Below are positions 24,072-33,640 of a stretch of 57,085 bases of DNA, piece after piece. Under the pieces are notes generated by a model that ran no database searches, had not been told where the DNA came from, and saw nothing but the letters and a program-made list of their open reading frames with translations. The stretch is from Parachlamydiaceae bacterium (lineage in GTDB: Bacteria > Chlamydiota > Chlamydiia > Chlamydiales > Parachlamydiaceae): assembly GCA_030147755.1 (NCBI GenBank), contig JASBUW010000167.1:1-57085 (forward strand), in the 5' to 3' direction. A program made the translations under genes and the position numbers. The stretch's first letter is position 1, and every line of letters begins with the position of its first letter.

Positions 24072-26555
24072 TTAAGTTTTTAAGGGTTGGATTAAACCAA
24101 TCTCTCTTGCAGCTTGTTGTTGTTGGATAAAGCTTACGAGGCTAGCATCATCTAAACTGAAAAATTTTTGCAAAGTTTTTTTGACTGCCTCGGAATTTTT
24201 ATCTTTGCTTAAAGCGGCTTGTGCAGCTTTCAAATCTAATCCTAAATGCGTTTCGAGCAATAGCTTGACCTCTGGGTTAAGAAGTTCCAAATCGCATGCT
24301 TGAAAAGCTTCGTTAAAGGCACGTAATGTATCAAATCCCTTTTCATCAGTAGAGTGCTTTAAATCTGCTTGCTGCACAAAATCTTGCCAGGTAGCTTGTG
24401 TCAATTCAGTTTGTAATTGTTTAGCACGCTCTGTCCATTCTTTGACTTTATTTTGGCTTTCTTCAAATTCTTTCTTAGCTTTTTCATATTCAACTAATAA
24501 CTTTTGATGTTTTTCATTATCCGTTTTATGCAAAGGATCACTAAGAGCATCTAAAAGTATTTGTGAGATGGCTTTCAATTTTTTGTTTTTTGCTTGATGG
24601 GTATAATCTTGGATAGCTAAACGAAGATTTGCCCATAAAAGCTTCAATTGAAATCCTTTCATCATCAATTGAGTTGTTTGCGGTTTCACCCGGTAAGATT
24701 GGTAACAGCTTGCGCCGATCATGCCTAATCCTACAGCAAATGAACCTGCTGAAAGAACTAAAAAGATAATACCTATGCCCCCAAAAGGTGTTGTTGCTAG
24801 TCCAATAATCGCTAAAGTTGCACTTATAGCCAAAGAGACAAGAGATAAATTAAAGTGAATGTTCAATCTGACTTGTTTAAGACCGAGAAAGCTTTCTTCT
24901 ATTTCGTGTTTCTGTTGAATCATTTGATTAAGAGCATTCTTTGTCGTTTGTTCTAGCGTTTCTTGATGATCGATATAAGACTGTAACAACTTGTCTTGAG
25001 TTTGAGCGTCAGACTTTTGAGCATCATACCACGTTTGAAATTGATTTTGGACGGCTTCTGGGTCGGCTTTCCATAATTCGAAATTTTTAAAAAGAGTATG
25101 ACGAGCTGTTCTTTTTTCTGCTAATTCAGTAGCCTTTTCCCATGTGTCAAAAGAGGAGAAAATTTCTGGGTGCTGTTCTTTTGTAAATCCCCACTTTTCT
25201 AGTAATGCTTTTGCTTCTAAAAGCTGTTCCTGCACTTTAGAATCCATCTTAGAATCCTTCTTAAAATTTAGCACAATGTGAGGATTTGAAAGGATCCTTT
25301 CCACAGTATTCATGGCATGATCAAAAGAAGCGCGTTGTTGAACTTCAATTTTAGGTGCAAGATCTTGAAAATGAGGTCTAAGCTTGAGTAATTTTTGATG
25401 AGCAATCGCTTCCCGTTTAGTCAGCAAATCTTGTGTTCCTTGAATAAGTGTAGCTAAAGATTCTTGGTATTTATCGTCAGTTTCTGCCGGAAGGAGTAAA
25501 TCCAGACGAATATGATTAGCTAAAGCTTCATCTTCAGGTTTGTTTGCCAATTGAATGGTAGACTTTGGCAAGCGCGCAGAAAGATATTGTTGAAATTCTC
25601 GTCTCCAATCCGTAACTGTTTGCGTATTTTTTTGGGCCTGTTTTAAGGCTAGACCTACTAAAACGACCCAAAAAACATCAAGAGTCCAGGACAAGCCTGA
25701 AGCAGCCATAGCGACCCCCGGAAGGGTTCCTGAAGTAGAATTAAGGGCTGTGTTAGTAGCAACCAAAGCCAGATAACTCGCCTCTAAGCCAAATTTTAAT
25801 TTTTCGGACGCTAAATTCTCTTCCTCTAATTTCAAGTTCATTTCCCATTTTGTAATTTTTTTGCTTTCTTCTAGCGATAAAGAAGAGAAGTTGGGATCTT
25901 GCTTAATCTTTTCTAGGAGAGAGCGAGATTGCTCTAACATTTTAATTTTACAAATGAGCATGATGCCTGCGCTTCCTATATCAAGCGCAGCAATGAGTTT
26001 TAAACCTAAATTCCATACATTTTGAAATTCTTCAAAATGCTCAAATCCATGAGTTTCGAACATTTCGGAAGGTAAGACATTTTCGACAAATTCAATCCCA
26101 TCTTTTACGACTTCTCTGGTTGTATCGACATAATCGAGTCCCCAAGCCTTCATGGTGTCCACTGCTTCTACTACTTTTTGTGGTTTCTTTGTCTCGCCCA
26201 TTTCCACTAATTGCTGTTCAATTGGATTAGACTTTTTGTCTAAAATTTTTTTCAATTCCTCGATGAATTTTGAAATGTCTATGTTGGCTTGATCGATTTT
26301 CTTTTGTTCAAGAACTTTTAATTGCTCTTCAATTTGTTGAGTTTGAGCTTCTAATGTAGGTTGAGTTTCATCCGAAGGATCTTTAATGAGTGGTGCTATT
26401 TCCGTATAAAGTTTATGGATGTCTTGAATAGTTTCTGGCGTTAAATCAGGAAAAGGCAATTGAGCCAGTAATTTTTCCAGATGTAATTCATTTTCCTGTG
26501 GTTTTGTAGGAACTTCTACCTGAGGATTTAAAGGGGATGAAACTCCATCAATCAT
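24072..26555 (-). CDS. Large membrane/coiled-coil protein, divergent family member D
   Basis: An 827-aa protein. There is a coiled, Gln-rich N-terminus (TLEAQTQQIEEQLKVLEQKK) and several hydrophobic segments (about 180-205, 258-306, 572-627, the last rich in Gly/Ile/Leu). The C-terminus aligns with the three upstream paralogs: IDHQETLEQTTKNALNQMIQQKH before a hydrophobic hairpin, and near the end LLLETHLGLDLKAAQ with LQKFFSLDDASLVSF (member C: FFEENLGIELTKV, FTLDDEDFIDSY). It lacks the HEYS motif. GAGG precedes the ATG. Function unknown; an Inc-like or type III secreted protein is possible. Confidence 0.55.
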   Translation of the reverse strand: MIDGVSSPLNPQVEVPTKPQENELHLEKLLAQLPFPDLTPETIQDIHKLYTEIAPLIKDPSDETQPTLEAQTQQIEEQLKVLEQKKIDQANIDISKFIEELKKILDKKSNPIEQQLVEMGETKKPQKVVEAVDTMKAWGLDYVDTTREVVKDGIEFVENVLPSEMFETHGFEHFEEFQNVWNLGLKLIAALDIGSAGIMLICKIKMLEQSRSLLEKIKQDPNFSSLSLEESKKITKWEMNLKLEEENLASEKLKFGLEASYLALVATNTALNSTSGTLPGVAMAASGLSWTLDVFWVVLVGLALKQAQKNTQTVTDWRREFQQYLSARLPKSTIQLANKPEDEALANHIRLDLLLPAETDDKYQESLATLIQGTQDLLTKREAIAHQKLLKLRPHFQDLAPKIEVQQRASFDHAMNTVERILSNPHIVLNFKKDSKMDSKVQEQLLEAKALLEKWGFTKEQHPEIFSSFDTWEKATELAEKRTARHTLFKNFELWKADPEAVQNQFQTWYDAQKSDAQTQDKLLQSYIDHQETLEQTTKNALNQMIQQKHEIEESFLGLKQVRLNIHFNLSLVSLAISATLAIIGLATTPFGGIGIIFLVLSAGSFAVGLGMIGASCYQSYRVKPQTTQLMMKGFQLKLLWANLRLAIQDYTHQAKNKKLKAISQILLDALSDPLHKTDNEKHQKLLVEYEKAKKEFEESQNKVKEWTERAKQLQTELTQATWQDFVQQADLKHSTDEKGFDTLRAFNEAFQACDLELLNPEVKLLLETHLGLDLKAAQAALSKDKNSEAVKKTLQKFFSLDDASLVSFIQQQQAAREIGLIQPLKT

Positions 26556-26682
26556 AATATACCTCTATATACTATAAAATTAACACTGATTAAATATAGT
26601 TTAACTATATCTAATTATAATTATATCATAGTAATATAAAAGTTTAGTAAATTAATTTTAATTTATTGATAAATAGAGGGAG

Positions 26683-27224
26683 TTCAAAAGCTAGTGAATA
26701 CGCGAAGCAAGCGTTTGGAGCGCAAAAGTCCTCTTTCGCTTTCAATGGGGCGAATTTTCCGGTCCATTCCTAAAAAGCGAAAGAGGACTTTCGCGCTCCT
26801 GAGTAACTAAACATTGTTATTAGCTCGCTCTTTTAAAGTGTTTTTTAGTAATTGATCAAAGTATACTTAAAAACACTGGTTTTATCTGTGCGGAAGCACT
26901 ATTACTGCATTAGCCCAGACCGAGCGCGCTTAGCGCTCGTTCTGGGTAAATAATGCCATTTGATTAGCACTGCGGTTAGCAGTGCAACTATTTGGCGCCC
27001 TTGTAGTACTGCTAACCGCAGTGCAATAGGTTGTACATTAAATCCCAGAACGAGCGCTAAACGCGCTCGGTCTGGGCTAATGCAGTGATAGTGCTGCCGC
27101 ACAGATAAAACCAGTCTTTTTAAGTATACTTTGACCAACTACTAAAAAGGTCGCTGTTACTTTTTGATATTAGCAACGAAGTTGCTTGGGGGCTCTAAAC
27201 GCTTCGCGTATTCATCGAACTTAT
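26683..27224. repeat. Nested giant palindrome of about 540 bp
   Basis: No gene lies between 26556 and 27268. The outer pair is GTGAATACGCGAAGC at about 26692 with its complement ending GCTTCGCGTATTCAT at about 27214. Inside are a local hairpin at 26716-26807 (AGTCCTCTTTCGCTT with AAGCGAAAGAGGACT), a long pair of about 26852-26945 with 27050-27145 (including AGCCCAGACCGAGCGCG), and a central hairpin at about 26960-27030 (GCACTGCGGTTAGCAGT with its complement). It is distinct from the nonamer elements and may be a non-autonomous mobile element or structured RNA. Confidence 0.8.
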
Positions 27225-27268
27225 TAAATTTTAACTGGTTGAGTAGTTATAAAAGAATATTTGTCTTT

Positions 27269-29695
27269 TTATTTAGCAACACGAAATCCGGTATAAATAT
27301 CAGAATAATCAGGGGGAATGGCCAGACGTTCAGACACGCGAACGCCTTCTGCTAGACTATCGTAGCAGCCCCCTTTAACAATCTTGTAGGTCGGATGATC
27401 TTGATTTTGATCTGCTACCCATTCCCACACATTGCCACTCATATCATAGGCGCCGGTAGGACTCTTAGCATCATGCGTCTGAATGGGAGTGCGATCTTGA
27501 GTAGTTAAAGCCAGTGTATTCATACCATTATAAAATCCGATGGGTGTGGTTAACACTTGTAGATTGCCTAAAGGACGCGTGTTATCGCGATAATTAGCCC
27601 AGCTACGATCGATCGTATCTTGTCCAAAACCATATTTGAAACGTTTGAGCTTTTCTCCTTTAGCGGGTAAAGACATTCCGGCAGCTTTTTCCCATTCAGC
27701 CTCTGTAGGAAGGCGGTACCCCTTATCTTGACAATATGCTTGAGCGCCATACCATGTGACTTCGATCACAGGATAGTTCTCTTTACCAGGAATAGGATGA
27801 ACAGTTGACAACTCACCTTGTTGACGCGTGCTCAATTGAGCAAGAGAAGTGGCTTCTAATGTTTTACAAAGAGGATGACCTTCTTTATCTAAAAGATAGC
27901 CTGGATGATTTTTATCCCATTGTATCGTTTGAGCTTGAAGCGCCTGGTTAAGCCAATCTGCATATTGTCCATTTGTGACTTCATAAGCAGCTATCGAGAA
28001 TGCAGGAATGTCTATTTCTTTGCCGGGACGCTCATTTTGTCGATTATCTGTAAAAGGATCCCCAATGATAGCAGGTCCGGCAGGCACGTCTACAAAGGTG
28101 TCGCCCGGTGTGTAAGCGACTTCAATGAATGTGCGATCTTCTTTTTGACGTGTGAATGTGAGGGGATCAGGAGTTTGATAGTTAGGAATAGGAGTAAAAG
28201 TCACTTGAAAGCGTCCTTCTGACTGCAAGGGAATAAATGTGGATTTTTCACGAAAACGAACCACTTTCTGTTCTTGAGGTTGATCGAGGTTTTGCAAAGT
28301 AAAGCTGCCTTCTGTCAAATTCGTGACCACTTCAATTCCGCTTTTTTGAGGCTGCTGAGTTTGTGTGGAATTTGGAAGCCCCTCTAAATCTTTCTGCATA
28401 GGTAAATCGGGCATTTGGGGATGAGCGGCGCGAATGTTGGCTTTCTTCTTATAATGAGCTTTAACTTGTGGAGTTTGATTATCAGAGACAGAAACTTGCT
28501 GAGAAGTAGGCTCTGCGATCAAATCAGGATTAGAGTTGGTAAAATTAAGTAAATAATTACCCGGATCTAAATCTGTAAAAGTATAGGTGTAACCTAAACC
28601 TTGTCCGATCACGGCTCCACTTTCAGTCGTTAAAGTAAAAAGAGCTGTTGAAGTATCTGTCACTACTTGCACACTGCCTTTATGTGTAAAAGAGGGGAGG
28701 TTGAGAATCAAATAGCGATCTTTTTCAATGGTGAAATGTTGATTGCCAACAGGTTTGAAACGATCAGGAGTGGTATAAGATAACGTATAAGCACCTACAG
28801 GTAAAGGACCACTTTGCCAAGAAATTTGGCCATTAACAGGAATGAGTTCAGCGGTTATAGGCATTAGATCATCTTGTTGCGGCTGTAGAGTAATCGTTAA
28901 AGTTTTTGCTTGACTAGGAAGAGATCCTTTTAACGTCACATAACCTACGTTGCGTTGATAAAATAGATCAATTTGTAAATTTTGACCGGGTCCTATATTA
29001 AAAGGCATTTGAGGTGATGTGTAGAAGCTATAGCCTGGAATATCTTCTGCGACTAGCGAATAGTTGACGCCTGCCGGAATCGTGATATTGGTCATTGAAC
29101 CTTGTCCAGCATAAATGACACGCCCTTGTTGAATGATCTTCCACTTGACATTTTGATTCGTTTTTACATAAAGGAAAGCAGGTCGTTGAATAGGTACGCG
29201 GGGAGGAGGGAAAGCCAATCGACCAGGATTAACTATAAACTGCGCAATTTCAGATTGATCGATAAATGAAAATTGATCGGTTTCTATTGAAGAAGGAAGG
29301 CTAGGATGAATAGTTTGATCGATTTTAACAACCGCACTAGAAGTGAGCTCAAATTCACGGGGAGATACATGTTCAAAAAATTCATCCGTATTGGGAATAA
29401 GAAACTCAATGCGATAATGTCCTTCCGGCAAATGGGTGATCACAACCGTTCTTTCGTTACGTGAATTACTACTGTTGGCAACAAATTCATCTTTTTTAGG
29501 ATATAAGGTGCGCTCTTGATTTTCATTGATCAACCAGAAACGAATGCGATCCAAACGTTGTCCTTTTTGATCTGTCTGATAGGTGACAATGACAGTTCCC
29601 ATTTCAGGAGATAATAATTGTCCTTGCATCTCTTGTTTAAATAAGAAACAGAAACTTAAGATCCACAAAAATAACAACTTAAAATGATGTTTCAC
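27269..29695 (-). CDS. Secreted multi-domain protein with C-terminal SUMF1/FGE-like domain
   Basis: An 808-aa protein with a signal peptide (LLFLWILSFCFLFKQEMQG), several immunoglobulin/PEGA-like beta domains (about 30-530, for example GSVQVVTDTSTALFTL), and a formylglycine-generating-enzyme-type domain (about 545-808: VPAGPAIIGDPF, YEVTNGQYADWLNQ, RLPTEAEWEKAA, GNVWEWVAD, TGFRVA). The two cysteines of catalytic FGE are replaced, by Ser780 and Val785 in my alignment to the human motif, so sulfatase activation is unlikely; a binding or iron-dependent role is possible. The start is GTG with AGGA six bases before it. It follows the phosphatase gene by 70 bases on the same strand. Confidence 0.75.
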   Translation of the reverse strand: MKHHFKLLFLWILSFCFLFKQEMQGQLLSPEMGTVIVTYQTDQKGQRLDRIRFWLINENQERTLYPKKDEFVANSSNSRNERTVVITHLPEGHYRIEFLIPNTDEFFEHVSPREFELTSSAVVKIDQTIHPSLPSSIETDQFSFIDQSEIAQFIVNPGRLAFPPPRVPIQRPAFLYVKTNQNVKWKIIQQGRVIYAGQGSMTNITIPAGVNYSLVAEDIPGYSFYTSPQMPFNIGPGQNLQIDLFYQRNVGYVTLKGSLPSQAKTLTITLQPQQDDLMPITAELIPVNGQISWQSGPLPVGAYTLSYTTPDRFKPVGNQHFTIEKDRYLILNLPSFTHKGSVQVVTDTSTALFTLTTESGAVIGQGLGYTYTFTDLDPGNYLLNFTNSNPDLIAEPTSQQVSVSDNQTPQVKAHYKKKANIRAAHPQMPDLPMQKDLEGLPNSTQTQQPQKSGIEVVTNLTEGSFTLQNLDQPQEQKVVRFREKSTFIPLQSEGRFQVTFTPIPNYQTPDPLTFTRQKEDRTFIEVAYTPGDTFVDVPAGPAIIGDPFTDNRQNERPGKEIDIPAFSIAAYEVTNGQYADWLNQALQAQTIQWDKNHPGYLLDKEGHPLCKTLEATSLAQLSTRQQGELSTVHPIPGKENYPVIEVTWYGAQAYCQDKGYRLPTEAEWEKAAGMSLPAKGEKLKRFKYGFGQDTIDRSWANYRDNTRPLGNLQVLTTPIGFYNGMNTLALTTQDRTPIQTHDAKSPTGAYDMSGNVWEWVADQNQDHPTYKIVKGGCYDSLAEGVRVSERLAIPPDYSDIYTGFRVAK

Positions 29696-29765
29696 GATTC
29701 ATCCTTTATATCAATCCTCTCAGATTATTTATGCCAGAAGTTTTAAAATCCAAAAAAAAATTGAA

Positions 29766-31010
29766 TTATGCTTTAATCGTTGATAAATCTTTCGTTTTTA
29801 ATGTTTTATGATAAGTGTCAATTGTGTGTCCTTGATCATTTATGCTTCTAAAATGCTGCTGAGAAGCATCCAAGCTTACCACCATGAAGTGTCGAGTAGG
29901 TGAAAATTTAGCCAAGTAAGAGGGGATACACCTTGCACGAGGTTGACGGGGATGCTCTACTCCCCAAGCGCCATCGCCTAAATACACAATACCATCAGGA
30001 TGAGGACGATTTCTTAAAAGCGGGTGTGTTCTTTTATAAGCATGGTCATGATGCTCGAAACAAGCTTGAATGCCTCCTTTTTCAAAGAGAGGAACCCAAG
30101 AACGACGAATGGCAAAGCTTTGGCGATTATGAAATTTGCGGCAAGAAGGATAAGCGGGAACGTGGTAAATGGCAAAACGATGAGTGGTGGCTTGACGCGC
30201 TTGAAGCGCTGTTTGCAGCCAGCGTGTTTGTGGACCTGCAATGGAATTAGCATGTCCGGAATCTAAGAGAAAAAGGCTCAAATAAGAGCCAAAATCCATG
30301 ACGTTGTAAATTTGCTTACCAGGCATAGGAAAAAGCATGCTAAAAATGGCAGCTTTGTAAGGAGGTTGATTATAATGGCCCACGACATCATGGTTGCCAA
30401 TAGCTGCGATCACAGGAATTAAGCGATCATCAGGTGTAATCATGTTAGTGTGCCATGTTTTAATCCAGGTAATCCAACGTTCAATATTTTGAAAAAGATC
30501 TCGTGCAGAGCCTACAGCATAGGCAATGTCGCCTCCTATAATGGCAAATAAAGGATCCGTTAGAGCTGCCTGTCGGCATGTATTTGCCATGAGGTGAATG
30601 CCATCATGGTACATATCACCACCTACAACAAAATGGATGGGATGTTTCAAGTCAGCCGGCGCAGTGCGAAATTGATAATCTTCTTGATAAGGGATGACTC
30701 TAAAAACATAGTCTGTATTAGGTTGTAAACCTTGTAATTCGACACGATGGATCAAATATTTGGAACTCTGAGGAAATTTAAACGTTTCTCCCCTTACTTC
30801 TGTCCATGTAGTGGCATCGTCTTTTAAACAATAGGCAATACGACTTTGTGGTTGTTGGAGTGGACTAATCCATTGAATGGTCATGGTGGTGTCGGGTTGA
30901 CGTTGCCAAGTTAAGTAAATCGTATCCGTGACAAGGTCTGCCCAACAGGAGAAAGCAAAACAGATAAATAGACAAATCCAAGGACGATAAAAAGAAAGTG
31001 ATATAAACAT
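29766..31010 (-). CDS. Secreted purple-acid-phosphatase-like metallophosphoesterase
   Basis: A 414-aa protein with a signal peptide (ICLFICFAFSCWA), an N-terminal fibronectin III-like domain (about 27-115, TIYLTWQRQPDTTMTIQW), and a calcineurin-type phosphoesterase domain. Metal-ligand motifs visible are GGDMYHDG, IIGGDIAY, IGNHDVVG and HHDHAYKR, with YLGDGAWG near the end, as in purple acid phosphatases. It should hydrolyse phosphomonoesters outside the cytoplasm with a Fe/Zn or Fe/Mn centre. Its likely operon partner is the SUMF1-like gene downstream. Confidence 0.8.
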   Translation of the reverse strand: MFISLSFYRPWICLFICFAFSCWADLVTDTIYLTWQRQPDTTMTIQWISPLQQPQSRIAYCLKDDATTWTEVRGETFKFPQSSKYLIHRVELQGLQPNTDYVFRVIPYQEDYQFRTAPADLKHPIHFVVGGDMYHDGIHLMANTCRQAALTDPLFAIIGGDIAYAVGSARDLFQNIERWITWIKTWHTNMITPDDRLIPVIAAIGNHDVVGHYNQPPYKAAIFSMLFPMPGKQIYNVMDFGSYLSLFLLDSGHANSIAGPQTRWLQTALQARQATTHRFAIYHVPAYPSCRKFHNRQSFAIRRSWVPLFEKGGIQACFEHHDHAYKRTHPLLRNRPHPDGIVYLGDGAWGVEHPRQPRARCIPSYLAKFSPTRHFMVVSLDASQQHFRSINDQGHTIDTYHKTLKTKDLSTIKA

Positions 31011-31033
31011 GAAGATCTCATTTTGAAAGCGCT

Positions 31034-31111
31034 TCCTCTGTGTTTCTCTGTGGGTGCTCTGTGGTTATTTATTAATTTACCACAGAGTACACAAAGAGCA
31101 CAGAGAAGAGA
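31034..31111. repeat. Palindrome, CACAGAG family (copy 2)
   Basis: The left arm CTCTGTGTTTCTCTGTGGG and following CTCTGTGG pair with CCACAGAG...AGAGCACAGAG at about 31080-31106. The loop TTATTTATTAATTTAC matches the copy at 15942. It lies just past the htpG stop codon. Confidence 0.8.
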
Positions 31112-31118
31112 AATAATT

Positions 31119-32969
31119 TTAAGATAAACTCTGGCTTAGTTCCGTTGCTAAAGACTCCAGAATGCGATTACTACGATTCACAAACTCATGTAAATGATGG
31201 GGCTCCATCTCACGTTGGGAAAGAAGGGCAAGTTCATACACTTCGTGCACAAGTTCTTTCGCTAAATCTGGTTTAGTGCGATCCAATTTGCGAATTGCTT
31301 CTAACAAAGGATTATTGGTGTTCACCACAAAAGTACGTTTTCCCAAAAAAGCCATCTGTTGATTGCGCTCTTCAGGATCTAAACGCATCAAATAATCACG
31401 CATGCGGCGTTGCTTCTCGTCCATCATAATAAAACCAGGAAGCGAATCTGTTGCCAAACTTTTGGCTTCTATTTCAATTTGATCATCTGCTAGCTTCTCT
31501 CGGACGAAATCTGCAAGCTTGACTGCTTCTGTTTTGCCTTCAGCGTCTAGAACGGTTTTTTCACGATTCTTATCCACAATATTGTCATGAATTTCAGCAT
31601 CGATGCGTTGGAAAGTAACAGGGCTGAGTTTGCCTTCTAAAAAATGCATCAAATAAGGATCTAAAGGACTATTAGCACATAAAATTTCAGTATTTTGCGC
31701 ACGATAAATCTGCAGAATATGACCCGCATGTTTTTCATCCACAGTATACAGAATTTTATCTTTCGTTTTCTCACGATTACGTTCCAAATAATCTTGTAGC
31801 GTTGTCCAATTGTGATCCGTGTCCCTCCAAACTAAAAATTCTTTTGCACGCTCATAGAACTTATCATCTTCTAAAATACCCAATTTGACGACCAAAGAAA
31901 CATCGGGCCATGCTTTAAAAAAACGCTCTTGATCTGTCTTGTACAGTGTGGATAAGCTATCTGTCACTTTTTTGGAAATATGACTAGATAGCTGACGCAC
32001 GGTGCGATCCATCTGCAAATAGCTGCGCGATACATTCAAAGGAATATCCGGGCTATCAATGACGCCTCTCAATACCATTAAATAATTAGGAATAATGTCT
32101 TTACAGTTATCAGAGACAAACACACGATTGGAGTATAAGCTCACGCTGCTTTTATTAGGATCAAAGTCGCGGCGCATTTTAGGAAAATAAAGAATGCCTT
32201 TTAAGCGGAAAGGATAATCGACATTTAAGTGTAGCCAGAAGAGAGGATCTTCGTCTGTTGGATACAAATAGCGATAAAATTGCAAATAATCTTCTTGCGT
32301 GCATTCTGAAGGAGATTTAACCCAAAGTGGGGCGCGCTCATTAATGCGTTTACCGTCCAAATAAATGGGATAAGGCAGAAAGGAACAATAGTGACGCAAT
32401 ATTTTTTCGATATAACTCGGATCTAAACATTCCTCATGCTCTTTACCAATAAAAAGGGTGATTTCTGTTCCTCTTGTCTCACGCGTGCCTCTTTCTATTT
32501 CATAGTCTGATGATCCATCGCAACGCCACAGAACAGGTTCTGCACCTGGTTTATAAGAGAATGTATTGACTTCGACTAAATCAGCCACCATATAAGCGGA
32601 ATAAAAACCAAGCCCAAAATGACCAATGATTTGATCTTGCTCGTTATTAGATTTATATTTGTCCAAGAACTCTTCTGCGCCGGAAAACGCAATTTGGGCA
32701 ATGTATTTTTTGACTTCCTCGGCATCCATTCCAATTCCATTATCGATAAATTTAAGCGTATGCGCTTCTTTATCAATTTGCACATCAATGCGAAAATCTT
32801 GATCTTTGATATCTAATTCGCCTTGATCACGTAGAATTTTTGTTTTTTGGATGGCATCACAGGCATTGGACACTAGTTCACGTACAAAAATGTCACGGTC
32901 TGAATAGAGCCATTTTTTGATAATAGGCAAAATATTTTCACTATGAATTTCAAGAGTTCCCTTTTCCAT
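31119..32969 (-). CDS. htpG: Hsp90-family chaperone HtpG
   Basis: A 616-aa cytoplasmic ATP-dependent chaperone, full length for bacterial HtpG. The N-terminal GHKL ATPase is clear: RELVSNACDAI, DNGIGMDAEEV, GHFGLGFYSAYMVAD, then the middle-domain segment YSNRVFVSDNC with PLNVSRSYLQ and the catalytic-loop Arg. GGGTG precedes the ATG by five bases. It appears monocistronic, with a palindrome right after the stop. Confidence 0.95.
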   Translation of the reverse strand: MEKGTLEIHSENILPIIKKWLYSDRDIFVRELVSNACDAIQKTKILRDQGELDIKDQDFRIDVQIDKEAHTLKFIDNGIGMDAEEVKKYIAQIAFSGAEEFLDKYKSNNEQDQIIGHFGLGFYSAYMVADLVEVNTFSYKPGAEPVLWRCDGSSDYEIERGTRETRGTEITLFIGKEHEECLDPSYIEKILRHYCSFLPYPIYLDGKRINERAPLWVKSPSECTQEDYLQFYRYLYPTDEDPLFWLHLNVDYPFRLKGILYFPKMRRDFDPNKSSVSLYSNRVFVSDNCKDIIPNYLMVLRGVIDSPDIPLNVSRSYLQMDRTVRQLSSHISKKVTDSLSTLYKTDQERFFKAWPDVSLVVKLGILEDDKFYERAKEFLVWRDTDHNWTTLQDYLERNREKTKDKILYTVDEKHAGHILQIYRAQNTEILCANSPLDPYLMHFLEGKLSPVTFQRIDAEIHDNIVDKNREKTVLDAEGKTEAVKLADFVREKLADDQIEIEAKSLATDSLPGFIMMDEKQRRMRDYLMRLDPEERNQQMAFLGKRTFVVNTNNPLLEAIRKLDRTKPDLAKELVHEVYELALLSQREMEPHHLHEFVNRSNRILESLATELSQSLS

Positions 32970-33033
32970 GTTTCACCCTTTTTGAATAAGTTTAATTTTA
33001 AGTGTTTAATTGTTAATTCTATTAGGTTTTATG

Positions 33034-33423
33034 TCAAGGTTGGATGGCAATGCAGGAAATTTCAACTAAGGCATCAAGAGGTAAGCGTGCCACTTGAATC
33101 GTTTGTCGTGCAGGGAGAGCGGTTTGAGTGAATCGCTTCGCATATTCTTGATTCACTAAAGCGAAATCATTAAGGTCTTTCATAAAAACTTCACAACGCA
33201 CGACATCTTGAAAAGAGCATCCGCTCGCTTTCAAGATAGCTTCTAAATTATCTAATACACGGTTGACCTGCAGAAAAATATCGGCTTCCACTAACTTGCC
33301 TGTAGCAGGATCTATAGGAATTTGACCCGATACAAATATAAAAGGTTTAGCGCATACAGCTTGTGAATAAGGACCTCTAGCCTGAGGAGCTTGATTTGTT
33401 TCAATTTTTTCTAACTTAGACAT
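33034..33423 (-). CDS. ridA: RidA family enamine/imine deaminase
   Basis: A 129-aa protein of the YjgF/YER057c/UK114 family. RidA-class residues are present: Tyr19 in GPYSQA, VSGQIPIDPATG, Arg106 in PARQTIQVARLPLDALVEI, and Glu121. The active Arg marks the deaminating subgroup that removes 2-aminoacrylate made by PLP enzymes, which fits the vitamin B6 genes elsewhere in this window. GAGGG lies before the ATG. It is upstream of htpG but 65 bases away. Confidence 0.9.
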   Translation of the reverse strand: MSKLEKIETNQAPQARGPYSQAVCAKPFIFVSGQIPIDPATGKLVEADIFLQVNRVLDNLEAILKASGCSFQDVVRCEVFMKDLNDFALVNQEYAKRFTQTALPARQTIQVARLPLDALVEISCIAIQP

Positions 33424-33640
33424 GTTTATCCCTCATCGATTATAGGTTGGAAGGGGTATTTTAAATAAAAGCATCTTTAAAAAGAATAGATGAAAATAAA
33501 AAATGGTTAATTTTTACTTTAAAATTTAAACGAAAATAGCTACAAATATGCTTTATCGATTGCTTATATACAGATAATTCGTGTAATTTGTTCTTTCATT
33601 TTTTTATCAAATTAAAATTTAGCAAACCAGGCAAGCACGC

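Noticed and set aside
26902-27138. A 78-codon minus-strand frame inside the giant palindrome
   Set aside because: It consists of hairpin arms and has no ribosome binding site or recognisable motif.
27269-29695. Active formylglycine-generating enzyme
   Set aside because: The Cys pair needed for copper binding and catalysis is absent at the expected positions.
29933-30250. A 105-codon plus-strand frame opposite the phosphatase
   Set aside because: It is antisense to conserved metal-ligand motifs of the phosphatase, and two other frames are also open there, so it reflects codon bias.
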